A stretch of DNA of 21,531 nucleotides from a virus. The DNA lies in IMG/VR virus record IMGVR_UViG_3300028800_000338, positions 1 through 21,531 of that record, one strand, 5' to 3'. Both the position numbers and the translations under genes were made by a program. Below the pieces are notes generated by a model that saw only the letters and a list, made by a program, of their open reading frames with translations, made no database searches and was not told where the DNA came from. This document shows positions 5,005 to 11,957 of this stretch, piece by piece (position 1 is the stretch's first letter; each line of letters opens with the position of its first letter).

Positions 5005-6170
5005 TCATCCGCCGCCGCCATACCGCCAACTTCACGACGATCGGCAACCTGCTGTTCGAAGACGGACGGCTGGCCGCCGATGAAGTCGGCATATTGGCTT
5101 ACCTGCTGTCACGGCCGCACGATTGGGAGGTCCGTCGCCCGGCGCTGATGCGCCGCTGGGGCATCGGCCGCGACGCGCTCAAACGCGTGGTCGATAACTG
5201 GCTGCGGACCGGATGGGCGCGCGCGCAGAAGACGCGCCTGCCGAATGGCACGTTCGATATCGTTTACGAGATCCGGGATGAGCCGGGACCGTCACTCTCC
5301 GACGAAGAGGTCAGAAGGGCTTTGTCGCTGGTGTCCAGCGAGGCTGCGACTGACGAAATCGACGAAGAAACGAGTTCCGACCAGGGGCCGGTCATCCGCA
5401 CTCCACCCCCGGGTCAGCCAGGGGTGGCTGAGCCGCTACCGGCTGACCCGGGGGTGGCCAAGAAAGAATTACTAAAAACGGAATCACCAAGGACTGAATC
5501 TGACCAAATTGAGAGAGAGGCGGTCGGCTACGACAGGAAGGCAGCGTTCATCGCGGCCTTCGAAACACGCTGGCCCACCGCGGCAACCGACGATCGGGCG
5601 AGAACGGCAAAGGCGTGTCGTGACCTGCCCGACGATCAGGAAAACCCGGCGCTCAACGGCATCGGCGCGTTTCTCGAAAAACTCAAACGGGACGGGCGCA
5701 AAAATGTTCCGGCAGGCTGGCGCTATCTCGAGCAGCGGCCGTGGTCGCTTCTGCTGGAAGCCGCCAAGGCAGAGCCACAGAGCTTCGCGCCGCTGCCGGG
5801 AGGAAGCCCGCAGGCCAAGGCCGTCGAGATCATCTACGGCCTTTCCGGCAAGGCCTCTGCGGTCCACGGTTTCATGCGGCTGCGTGATCGTTCGATCGCC
5901 TATTCGCGCGAGGTGACGCCGCAATTGTTGGCGCTCGCCGACGCGCCCGACCAGCGCGAATGGCCCGTTCTCAACCGCCAGCAAGCCGGGGCCTGGAACG
6001 CAGTCATCGATCTTTACGTCGCCTTGGCAGCACACGGCCATCTGAAGGAGGGCGCTCATGCCCCCTGGCCATGGCCGCCATCGAAAGACGGCAAAATCTA
6101 CGCCGGCACAGGCCCACCGGACGGCGGCTGCAGCGACGACGACTTGGCCGAATTCACAAAAACAGGGTGA
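5001..6170 (+). CDS. Two-domain HTH phage replication protein (389 aa)
   Basis: I chose the GTG at 5001 because it forms a GTGA overlap and begins the recognisable family N-terminus, IIRRRHTANFTTIGNLLFEDGRLAADEVGILAYLLSRP; a longer in-frame start at 4971 lies inside the previous gene. Residues 15-75 form a winged-helix DNA-binding domain (LMRRWGIGRDALKRVVDNWLRTGW). Residues about 100-175 are a Pro/Glu-rich linker. The C-terminal half has WPTAATDDRARTAKA, then NGIGAFLEKLKRDGRKNVPAGWRYLEQRPW, typical of phage replication-initiator-like proteins. The linker DNA holds a 17-bp perfect inverted repeat and an A+T-rich stretch, suggesting the origin lies inside the gene as in lambda O. Initiator/helicase-loading function is inferred. 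Confidence 0.75.
   Translation: MIIRRRHTANFTTIGNLLFEDGRLAADEVGILAYLLSRPHDWEVRRPALMRRWGIGRDALKRVVDNWLRTGWARAQKTRLPNGTFDIVYEIRDEPGPSLSDEEVRRALSLVSSEAATDEIDEETSSDQGPVIRTPPPGQPGVAEPLPADPGVAKKELLKTESPRTESDQIEREAVGYDRKAAFIAAFETRWPTAATDDRARTAKACRDLPDDQENPALNGIGAFLEKLKRDGRKNVPAGWRYLEQRPWSLLLEAAKAEPQSFAPLPGGSPQAKAVEIIYGLSGKASAVHGFMRLRDRSIAYSREVTPQLLALADAPDQREWPVLNRQQAGAWNAVIDLYVALAAHGHLKEGAHAPWPWPPSKDGKIYAGTGPPDGGCSDDDLAEFTKTG
5403..5519. other. Candidate replication origin inside the replication gene
   Basis: Bases 5403-5419 (CCACCCCCGGGTCAGCC) are the exact reverse complement of 5441-5457. GGGGTGGC is also repeated directly at 5421-5428 and 5451-5458, and GGCTGA recurs inside the block. The next 60 or so bases (5458-5519) are A-rich, about 39% G+C by hand count, in an otherwise G+C-rich gene. 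Iteron-like repeats beside an A+T-rich unwinding segment, located in the linker between the two domains of the initiator gene, match the plan of the lambda-type origin. Confidence 0.5.
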
Positions 6171-6173
6171 GGC

Positions 6174-6851
6174 ATGAGCGACATGGGCATTGAGACCGGG
6201 ACCGAGACGGCAGAACGGCTGTTGGGCGTCATCCAGCGACGAGACGCGGAGCGCCGCCAGCGCAACACAGGCAGCCTCAACGATGTGAAGTGGTACGTGA
6301 CGCAGCGCTTCGGTCGGTCCGACAGGGCCATCCTCGATCTGTTCCAGGACTACAAGATCGAGACCTACTATCCGACGATACTCACGCTTCACCCGATCCC
6401 CCGCCGGCAGATGTCGGCAGCCCAGCGCAAGAGCGGCGTTTCGATATGCAAGCCGATGCCGGCGGCGCTTTTCCCCGGGTATATTTTCATGCACGTCGAT
6501 CGACGTGATGGTCGCATCCACGAGGTGTTTGAGCGCGGTCACGTCGGCGGTCTCGTCTGCCGCAACGGTGAGCCGGTGTGGATGCCCGACGAGATCATTG
6601 GGGCCATCAAATCACGGGAAAACGGCGACGGCGCCGTGCCCGGCAAGGAAACGATGCGGGCGGTCTTCAACATCGGTGACGAGGTGAGGGTCACGAATGG
6701 CCCGTTTGCATCGTTTCCGGGCATTGTCGAACTTGGGCTTGATGTTGGCATCGAAGAATTTGACCCAGAGACGCGGATTAAGGTAGCGGTCAATATCTTC
6801 GGCCGGCCGACACCGGTCGAGCTGGAAATCTGGCAGGTAGCCAAGCTGTGA
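6174..6851 (+). CDS. Phage NusG/RfaH-like transcription factor (225 aa)
   Basis: Residues 38-146 look like a NusG N-terminal (NGN) domain: WYVTQRFG, then YKIETYYPT and the signature LFPGYIFMHVD at 99-109. Residues about 165-225 form a KOW domain (FNIGDEVRVTNGPFASFPGIVE, then IKVAVNIFGRPTPVELE). Cellular NusG binds RNA polymerase through the NGN domain and couples to Rho or S10 through KOW; specialised paralogues such as RfaH act as antiterminators. A 37-residue N-terminal extension is unusual. ATG at 6174 with AGGGTGAGG upstream. It lies just before the repeats and terminator at 7095-7185 and the late genes, fitting a role as a late-gene antiterminator (inference). Confidence 0.88.
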   Translation: MSDMGIETGTETAERLLGVIQRRDAERRQRNTGSLNDVKWYVTQRFGRSDRAILDLFQDYKIETYYPTILTLHPIPRRQMSAAQRKSGVSICKPMPAALFPGYIFMHVDRRDGRIHEVFERGHVGGLVCRNGEPVWMPDEIIGAIKSRENGDGAVPGKETMRAVFNIGDEVRVTNGPFASFPGIVELGLDVGIEEFDPETRIKVAVNIFGRPTPVELEIWQVAKL

Positions 6852-7063
6852 GCGATCTCGACGACCTTGAACAGATAGCGGAGCAGTTCCGCTGTCAGGG
6901 CAATCGATTGACACGAACGATCACCGCCGCACAAAGGCGCAGCATTCGAAGGGCAACGCAGCGTGGAGCAGCGGCCAATCGGTCGCTGGCGAAGCAGCAA
7001 GAGCGGTCAACAAGTCGGCGGCGTGTTGAGATTGATATTGCCAAGCCAGAGAATCAGGAGTAA
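6848..7063 (+). CDS. Small basic hypothetical protein (71 aa)
   Basis: GTG start at 6848 in a GTGA overlap with the NusG-like gene. The 71-residue product is rich in Arg and Gln (ITAAQRRSIRRATQRGAAANR, then KQQERSTSRRR), with an acidic N-terminus (MSDLDDLEQIAEQFR). It could be an RNA- or DNA-binding partner of the NusG-like protein, by analogy with lambda N-type arginine-rich peptides, but this rests only on composition and coupling. It is the last gene before the terminator. Confidence 0.55.
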   Translation: MSDLDDLEQIAEQFRCQGNRLTRTITAAQRRSIRRATQRGAAANRSLAKQQERSTSRRRVEIDIAKPENQE

Positions 7064-7094
7064 GCGGCAAACATACGTCAGGTGCGTTCCCGGT

Positions 7095-7136
7095 AGCCAC
7101 GTTTACAGCCACCCCGACAGCCACCCAAAGGGCCAC
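7095..7136 (+). repeat. Four 12-nt-periodic AGCCAC repeats
   Basis: AGCCAC occurs at 7095, 7107 and 7119, and GGCCAC at 7131, each exactly 12 bases after the last, with 6 variable bases between. They lie in the transcribed leader just upstream of a terminator. In one frame they read as Ser-His-x-x repeats, but the frame is probably not a gene. They look like a tandem protein- or RNA-recognition array. Confidence 0.65.
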
Positions 7137-7163
7137 GCGGAGTGCGAAGCGCGAGATGAGAAC

Positions 7164-7185
7164 AGCCGGGGCAACCCGGCTTTTT
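7164..7185 (+). terminator. Rho-independent terminator with GCAA tetraloop
   Basis: Stem AGCCGGG (7164-7170) pairs perfectly with CCCGGCT (7175-7181) around a GCAA (GNRA) loop and is followed at once by TTTTCTTT. It is a strong + strand intrinsic terminator placed 100 bases after the end of the early operon and about 85 bases before the terminase small-subunit start. Confidence 0.88.
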
Positions 7186-7268
7186 CTTTGCCATAGGGTG
7201 AGAGACGGAGTCAGTGGCGAAAATGAGTCCGTTTGGAATCACCCGGAATCAAACCGAGCCGATGTGTC

Positions 7269-7688
7269 ATGGGTGCGTTACGCGATCCGCGTTGGGAGAA
7301 TGCCGCGCAGCATCTGGCGGCCGGTAAGCACGCGCCCGGACGTACGCTCGCCGAAGAGGCGGCCGAGATCGCCGGCTATGATCCGGCCGGATCGTCCTTT
7401 CCCGCGAACGCCCGCAAATTCGCCCAGCATCCGCACATTCGGGTCCGGGTCGCCGAAATCCAGAAAGACGGCGCGGCGCTGGCCGGCGTGTCAGCCGGCA
7501 GTTGCATTCGCGAAGCCGAAGAGGCGCGCATGAAGGCGATGCGGGAACGGAGCGGTGCCGCTGCGGCCGTCAGCGCCATCGTGACCAAGGCCAAGCTCGC
7601 CGGCATCTGGAAGGACAAGTGGGAAGGCTCCGGACCTGATGGCCATCCCATCCCCGTCAGCATTACCCCACGCGAAGCCGCCTACTGA
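7269..7688 (+). CDS. terS: Terminase small subunit (139 aa)
   Basis: Starts MGALRDPRWENAAQHLAAGKHAP, continues EEAAEIAGYDPAGSSFPANARKFAQHPHIRVRVAEIQ, the usual pattern of the small terminase HTH domain (A-x-AGY ... NA-x-K ... V-x-x-R-V-x-E-I-Q) that recognises packaging-site DNA. The C-terminal half is helical and ends SITPREAAY. The ATG at 7269 is chosen because homology starts there; its ribosome-binding site is weak, and an in-frame TTG lies at 7233. The 3' end overlaps the large-subunit start by 50 bases. It forms the packaging motor with the next gene. Confidence 0.8.
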   Translation: MGALRDPRWENAAQHLAAGKHAPGRTLAEEAAEIAGYDPAGSSFPANARKFAQHPHIRVRVAEIQKDGAALAGVSAGSCIREAEEARMKAMRERSGAAAAVSAIVTKAKLAGIWKDKWEGSGPDGHPIPVSITPREAAY

Positions 7689-9024
7689 GTGGAGCCCTAA
7701 TCCGGGCCAGGTCGCGGCCGAAGAAATCCTGGCGGGGCCGCAGCGGCATACGGCGTTAGTTGGCGGCTCGCGCTCCGGCAAGACAACGCTTCTGGTGCGT
7801 GCCGTCGGCATCCGCGCCTTGCGCGCCGAAGGCTCACGCCACGCCATCCTTCGCCAGCACGCCAATGCGGCGCGCGGCTCGATCGCGCTCGATACGCTGC
7901 CGAAGGTGTTTCGGACGCAGTTTCCGGGCGTCAAGCTTAAATCGCATCGGCAGGACGGCTTCTTCTCGCTGCCGAACGACGCCGAAATCTGGGTTGGCGG
8001 TCTCGACGACAAGGAGCGGCTGGAGAAAATCCTCGGCAAGGAATTCGTGACGCTCTATTTCAACGAGTGCTCGCAAATTCCCTACAATTCCGTGCTGCTG
8101 GCGCTCACCCGCCTGGCCCAGACGGTGCCGTTTCTCAAACAGCGCGCCTATTACGATCTCAACCCGGTCGGCAAGGGGCACTGGACTAACGTCCTGTTCG
8201 GCGAAAAGCGCGATCCGCTCAGCCGCAAGCCTTTGTCCAATCCGACCGACTATGCGCGCAGCTTCATCAACCCGGCGCAAAATGCCAGGAACCTGACCGG
8301 CGAATATCTCGCCTCGCTGGAGGCGATGCCCGAACGGCAGCGCAAGCGCTTTTATGAAGGCGTCTATATCGATCAACTGGAAGGCGCGTTGTGGAGTTAC
8401 GACGGTCTCGACAAAGGCCGCGACGAAAGCCTAACGCCGCACCAGCGCGCCAAGGCATGTCGAACGATCGTTGTGGCGGTCGATCCGTCCGGCGCCTCCA
8501 GCAAGGAAGACGAAAGCGCCGATGAGATCGGTATTACGGTGGTGGGCAAGGGCGATGACGGTCACGCCTATGTGCTGGCGGATCGCACGTTGAGAGACGG
8601 TCCACTGGTATGGGGCCGCGCCGCGGTCAATGCCTATCATGAGTTCGGCGCTGATCGGATCGTTGCCGAGCAGAATTTCGGTGGCGAGATGGTGCGGTTC
8701 GTCATTCAGGCAGCCGACAAAAAGGTCAAGGTGCAGGTCATCAACGCGTCGCGCGGCAAGCACGTCCGCGCCGAACCGGTGTCGGCGCTCTATGAACAGG
8801 GCCGCGTCCACCACGTCGAACGGTTCGGGCATCTGGAAGACCAGCTCTGTTCGTTCACGCAAAGCGGCTACATGGGCGCCGATAGTCCCGACCGCGCCGA
8901 TGCCTTGATCTGGGGCGTGAGCAATCTGATGCTGGATGCGCTCGATACGATCGTGATTTCCGACGCGGCGCTCGCGGCGTCGCGCCAGCCAGCACAAATC
9001 AGGCCGCGTGCGTTCCGGCTATGA
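7639..9024 (+). CDS. terL: Terminase large subunit (461 aa)
   Basis: ATPase half: Walker A-type GGSRSGKTT at residues 42-50, adenine-region R-x-H followed by AARGSI, and Walker B VTLYFNECS at 137-145 with catalytic E143. Nuclease half (RNase H-like): VAVDPSG with D282, IVAEQNFGG with E344, and SPDRADALIW with D418/D421. Length and motif order are those of a complete phage DNA-packaging ATPase/nuclease, which cuts concatemers and drives DNA into the procapsid through the portal. The start overlaps the small-subunit gene by 50 bases; the end overlaps the portal gene by 4 (ATGA). Confidence 0.95.
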   Translation: MAIPSPSALPHAKPPTEWSPNPGQVAAEEILAGPQRHTALVGGSRSGKTTLLVRAVGIRALRAEGSRHAILRQHANAARGSIALDTLPKVFRTQFPGVKLKSHRQDGFFSLPNDAEIWVGGLDDKERLEKILGKEFVTLYFNECSQIPYNSVLLALTRLAQTVPFLKQRAYYDLNPVGKGHWTNVLFGEKRDPLSRKPLSNPTDYARSFINPAQNARNLTGEYLASLEAMPERQRKRFYEGVYIDQLEGALWSYDGLDKGRDESLTPHQRAKACRTIVVAVDPSGASSKEDESADEIGITVVGKGDDGHAYVLADRTLRDGPLVWGRAAVNAYHEFGADRIVAEQNFGGEMVRFVIQAADKKVKVQVINASRGKHVRAEPVSALYEQGRVHHVERFGHLEDQLCSFTQSGYMGADSPDRADALIWGVSNLMLDALDTIVISDAALAASRQPAQIRPRAFRL

Positions 9025-10622
9025 AGGAAAAACCCCGCAGCGCCGCCGCGCTTCGGCAGGCGCGGTTTCGCAAAAGGCAAAAACTCAAAGGCGTTACGCG
9101 TAACGTAACGCGTAACGGTCAGCCGCGCATCTCGGAAAGCGCGGTCGCGGCGACGCGGGCGAAACCCGCACTACAAAAGACGCCGTTCAAGATACCGTTG
9201 CCGCCGCCCGGCGTGTTGCCGAAGGCGCATGCCAAGCTCGCGATGGATGCGCAGCCCAACATCGCTGCGTTTGGTGCATGGGCCGGCGGCTACTACGGCT
9301 ACGCCTTCAGCGAAGGCCTGGAATTTCTCGGCTATCCGTATCTCGCCGAATTGTCGCAACGTCCGGAATACCGCCGCATCGTCGAGGTCATCGCGACCGA
9401 GATGACGCGGAAATGGATCAAGCTTCAGTCCGTCGGCGACGAAGACAAGACCGACAAGATCGCCGCCATCGAAGCGGAGCTGGTGCGGCTCCAGGCTCAG
9501 AGCGCATTCAAGCGCTGCGCGGAGCAGGATGGCTTCTTCGGCCGCGCGCATCTCTATCTGGACACCGGGTCCACCGACGATCAAACCGAACTGCTGACGC
9601 CGATCGGCTCAGGGCGCGACAAGATCAGCCAGCGCAAAGTCGGCAAGGGCGACTTGAAAGCGTTGCGGCCGGTCGAGGCGGTGTGGACCTATCCGACCAA
9701 CTACAATTCGAACGATCCGCTGAAGGGGGATTGGTACAAGCCAGACACCTGGTTCGTCATGGGCAAGCGCATTCACGCGTCGCGCCTGTTGACATTCATC
9801 GGCCGGGAAGTGTCGGACCTGCTCAAGCCGGCCTACTCGTTCGGCGGCCTGGCGCTGACGCAGATGGCCAAGCCCTATGTGGATAACTGGCTGCAGACGC
9901 GGCAGTCGGTCAACGATGCGATCTCGGCCTATTCGACCTTCGTTCTGAAAACGACGATGTCCGAGCAGGTCCAGGTCGGCGGCGAATTCCTCAACCGGCG
10001 GGCGGAACTGTTCAACAATCTGCGCAACAATCGCGGGTTGATGATGCTCGATAAGGAGCAGGAGGATTTCGCCAACGTCGCGGCGCCATTGTCGAGCCTC
10101 GATCTGCTGCAGGCCCAGTCGCAGGAGCATATGGCGAGCGTTAGCGGTATTCCGCTGGTGAAGTTGCTTGGTTCGACCCCATCGGGGCTTAATGCATCGT
10201 CAGACGGCGAAATCCGCTGCTTCTATGACTGGATCGCCGCCTATCAGCGGGCGCTGTTCTTCGTTAATCTGGGCCGTGTGATCGATTTTGTGCAACTGTC
10301 GCTGTTCGGCGAGGTTGACGAGGACATCACCTTCGAATTCGAGCCGTTATGGGCCCTGAGCGAGAAAGAGATCGCCGAGGTTCGCAAGACCGAAGCCGAA
10401 ACGGCGCAAATCGACATTGACGCCGGCGCCATCGCCCCCGAAGAACGCCGCACCGTCATCGCCAAGGACCCGGATTCTCCCTACCACGGACTGCGCCCTG
10501 AAGACGCGCCGAACCTCTTGGAAGAAGAGGAAGAAGGGCTTGAACCGACCTCCGGAACCGCTAGAGTGCTTGAGGCCGAAGTCGAAAAAGACGGCGATTC
10601 GGAGCGGCGCGAGGCGGCATAG
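9021..10622 (+). CDS. Portal protein, DUF1073 family (533 aa)
   Basis: After a basic N-terminal extension (about residues 1-70, with RQARFRKRQK and VTRNVTRN at 25-32), the body has the DUF1073/phage-portal-3 pattern: GYPYLAELSQRPEYRRIVEVIATEMTRKW, EQDGFFGRAHLYLD, then FSFGGLAL-like SFGGLALTQM, SAYSTFVLKT, and IPLVKLLGSTPSGLNASSDGE. The portal forms the dodecameric ring through which DNA enters and leaves the capsid. The C-terminus is acidic (NLLEEEEEGLEP). Some DUF1073 proteins are fused to an Acb1 anti-CBASS domain; no such domain is visible here. It lies directly after the terminase, as expected. Confidence 0.9.
   Translation: MKEKPRSAAALRQARFRKRQKLKGVTRNVTRNGQPRISESAVAATRAKPALQKTPFKIPLPPPGVLPKAHAKLAMDAQPNIAAFGAWAGGYYGYAFSEGLEFLGYPYLAELSQRPEYRRIVEVIATEMTRKWIKLQSVGDEDKTDKIAAIEAELVRLQAQSAFKRCAEQDGFFGRAHLYLDTGSTDDQTELLTPIGSGRDKISQRKVGKGDLKALRPVEAVWTYPTNYNSNDPLKGDWYKPDTWFVMGKRIHASRLLTFIGREVSDLLKPAYSFGGLALTQMAKPYVDNWLQTRQSVNDAISAYSTFVLKTTMSEQVQVGGEFLNRRAELFNNLRNNRGLMMLDKEQEDFANVAAPLSSLDLLQAQSQEHMASVSGIPLVKLLGSTPSGLNASSDGEIRCFYDWIAAYQRALFFVNLGRVIDFVQLSLFGEVDEDITFEFEPLWALSEKEIAEVRKTEAETAQIDIDAGAIAPEERRTVIAKDPDSPYHGLRPEDAPNLLEEEEEGLEPTSGTARVLEAEVEKDGDSERREAA
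9092..9117. repeat. Tandem palindromic 12-mers in the portal N-terminus
   Basis: CGTTACGCGTAACG (9092-9105) is a perfect palindrome, and the 12-mer at 9093-9104 is repeated at 9105-9116 with one mismatch. They encode the VTRNVTRN repeat in the basic N-terminal extension of the portal protein. They are either a simple duplication of a coding repeat or a DNA site hidden in a tolerant coding segment. Confidence 0.6.
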
Positions 10623-10777
10623 TGATCGAGATCAATCTCGGCGAAATGCTTGATCAGGCGGACGACGAAGCGGAGATCGCCGCGGCGACCAAGCTTGTCG
10701 AGGGGTTCGGGACCAAGCCGAAGCGACGTGAGCCCGATGCCGACACCCCGCCGAAACCGCCGCGATCGGACGAATGA
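10622..10777 (+). CDS. Small hypothetical protein between portal and head genes (51 aa)
   Basis: GTG at 10622 shares its G with the portal stop TAG. The 51-residue product, MIEINLGEMLDQADDEAEI then ATKLVEGFGTKPKRREPD, is a short helix followed by a basic, Pro-rich tail. It is not recognised. The one-base stop/start overlap and an uninterrupted frame through the gap between two structural genes support it. It overlaps the probable start of the head morphogenesis gene by about 40 bases. Confidence 0.55.
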   Translation: MIEINLGEMLDQADDEAEIAAATKLVEGFGTKPKRREPDADTPPKPPRSDE

Positions 10778-11567
10778 GCGGCTGCTACGGCCCGTCCATC
10801 CCAATGCCGGCATAACCGCAGAATACCGCCGCAAGCTTGACGATCTGATCGGCGAGATGAACCGCAGCGTGCTCTACTGGCTCGCTGCAAAATACCGCGC
10901 CAACGAACCGCGCCTCATCGCACTGGGGGAAGACGAAACGCCAGCCGACGCGCTGCAGCGCGCGATGAGCGAACTGACAAAGCGCTGGCTTAAGCGCTTC
11001 GACGAAGCAGCGCCCAAGCTTGCGGACTGGTTTGCCAAGTCAACGGCGAAACGATCACAGGCGGCGCTCCGGAAAATCATGAAAGACGCCGGCTTCACCG
11101 TCGAATGGAAGATGACGCCGGCTGCGCGCGACGTGATGGACGCGACAATCAATGCGCAGGTCAGCCTGATCAAGTCCATTCCGCAGCACTATCTGGCGCA
11201 GGTCGAAGGCATGGTGATGCGGTCGGTGCAGACCGGCCGCGATCTCGGACAACTGACAGACGACATCGAACGCGAGTTCGGCGTGACGCGAAGGCGGGCG
11301 GCGTTTATCGCGCTCGACCAGAACAACAAGGCGACGGCGAGCATGACGCGGGCGCGCCAGCTCGAGGTCGGCGTGACCGAGGCGATCTGGGTCCATTCCG
11401 GCGGCGGCAAAGAGCAGCGCCGCACGCATCTAAAGGCCGGCCGTGACCGCCAGCGCTACGAGGTCGCCGAGGGCTGGTACGATCCGGACGTCAAGAAATT
11501 CATCCTGCCGGGCGAGTTGCCGAATTGCCGATGCGTGGCGCGCGCTGTGGTGCCGGGATTTAGCTGA
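10737..11567 (+). CDS. Phage head morphogenesis protein (SPP1 gp7-like), 276 aa
   Basis: Start chosen at the ATG 10737. The frame is open from about 10650, but recognisable homology begins only at LLRPVHPNAGITAEYRRKL (residues 16-34), so the first 15 residues may not be translated. The C-terminal domain has RRRAAFIALDQNNKATASMTRARQ (185-208), GVTEAIWVHSGGGKEQRRTHL (212-232) and FILPGELPNCRC (255-266), the layout of phage Mu gpF / SPP1 gp7 family minor head proteins. These are incorporated in the procapsid with the portal and influence DNA ejection. It overlaps the next gene by one base. Confidence 0.85.
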   Translation: MPTPRRNRRDRTNERLLRPVHPNAGITAEYRRKLDDLIGEMNRSVLYWLAAKYRANEPRLIALGEDETPADALQRAMSELTKRWLKRFDEAAPKLADWFAKSTAKRSQAALRKIMKDAGFTVEWKMTPAARDVMDATINAQVSLIKSIPQHYLAQVEGMVMRSVQTGRDLGQLTDDIEREFGVTRRRAAFIALDQNNKATASMTRARQLEVGVTEAIWVHSGGGKEQRRTHLKAGRDRQRYEVAEGWYDPDVKKFILPGELPNCRCVARAVVPGFS

Positions 11568-11800
11568 TGAGCAAACACCAACACCCGAGCGGACGCCCAA
11601 TCCGGCACAGTCAGCGAAAGCCGGGTAGAGTGTGGTACAATTATCCGGCTGAGACGTTTGCAACACCGAGAATGCGTCGTGACCGTGTCGGCGCCCCCCC
11701 TGCGGATGCAATCGGATATCGTCAAGTCGAGCAGTCGGCGTGTGATTTGGATACGCCGTATGCAATCGGGTTCGTGCAGTTTCCGGCGCGTGATGAATAA
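11567..11800 (+). CDS. Hypothetical protein (77 aa)
   Basis: ATG in a TGATG overlap with the head gene. The product is basic at its N-terminus (HPSGRPIRHSQRKPGRVWYNYPAET) and neutral later (YRQVEQSACDLDTPYAIGFVQFPARDE). It has no recognised domain, no membrane segment and no coiled coil. The coupling supports expression. Its stop is followed by a slightly A+T-richer 49-base gap before a tiny ORF. Confidence 0.5.
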   Translation: MSKHQHPSGRPIRHSQRKPGRVWYNYPAETFATPRMRRDRVGAPPADAIGYRQVEQSACDLDTPYAIGFVQFPARDE

Positions 11801-11849
11801 GACAACCGCGCGGTCTTCGCATCGTTAAACTCTACTAAGAGACAACGTA

Positions 11850-11957
11850 ATGAAGTCACGTCACGCACAGCGCCGGCGCGCCGCACTTATGCGGGGCGCT
11901 GCGTATTGCATCAATCTGATGCCGTGGTTGTGTGCGCCATCAACGATGTTTGGTTAG
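11850..11957 (+). CDS. Very short protein with a hydrophobic C-terminus (35 aa)
   Basis: ATG at 11850 preceded by AAGAGA; the TAG stop at 11955-11957 is immediately followed by the ATG of the next gene. The product has a strongly basic N-terminus (MKSRHAQRRRAALMR) and a hydrophobic end (GAAYCINLMPWLCAPSTMFG). This could be a membrane-active or membrane-anchored peptide. It is too short to be sure, and I recognise no homologue with confidence. Confidence 0.4.
   Translation: MKSRHAQRRRAALMRGAAYCINLMPWLCAPSTMFG

Larger units (their letters stand above)
7064..7268 (+). other. Early/late junction, non-coding
   Basis: The longest gene-free stretch of the window (205 bases). It contains the 12-nt-periodic AGCCAC repeats (7095-7136), the intrinsic terminator (7164-7185), and, downstream, GGAATCA repeated at 7235-7241 and 7245-7251, exactly 10 bases apart (one helical turn). 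I find no convincing sigma-70 promoter. A 77-codon frame crosses the region (6963-7196), but it overlaps the real gene upstream and runs through the terminator hairpin, so I treat it as non-coding. Confidence 0.6.

Noticed and set aside
5484-6542. Antisense frame of 352 codons on the - strand
   Set aside because: It mirrors the replication gene and the NusG-like gene, has a biased shadow composition, no ribosome-binding site, and no neighbouring - strand genes.
7095-7136. CRISPR-like array
   Set aside because: Repeat unit of 6 bases with 6-base spacing is far too short, and there are no cas genes.
6963-7196. 77-codon frame across the repeats and terminator with Ser-His repeats
   Set aside because: It overlaps the coupled 71-aa gene, has no ribosome-binding site, and would run through the terminator hairpin into its T-run. 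Kept as an alternative explanation for the repeats.
7223-7324. 33-codon frame starting MSPFGITRNQTEP before the small terminase
   Set aside because: Overlaps the terminase start in another frame, with no ribosome-binding site and no recognisable pattern.
9021-10622. Acb1 anti-CBASS domain in the DUF1073 portal
   Set aside because: Some relatives carry it, but the C-terminus here is an acidic tail with no pair of HxT motifs.
11801-11849. Possible terminator around ACCGCGCGGT after the 77-aa gene
   Set aside because: The inverted repeat is only 10 bases, has essentially no loop, and is not followed by a T-run.
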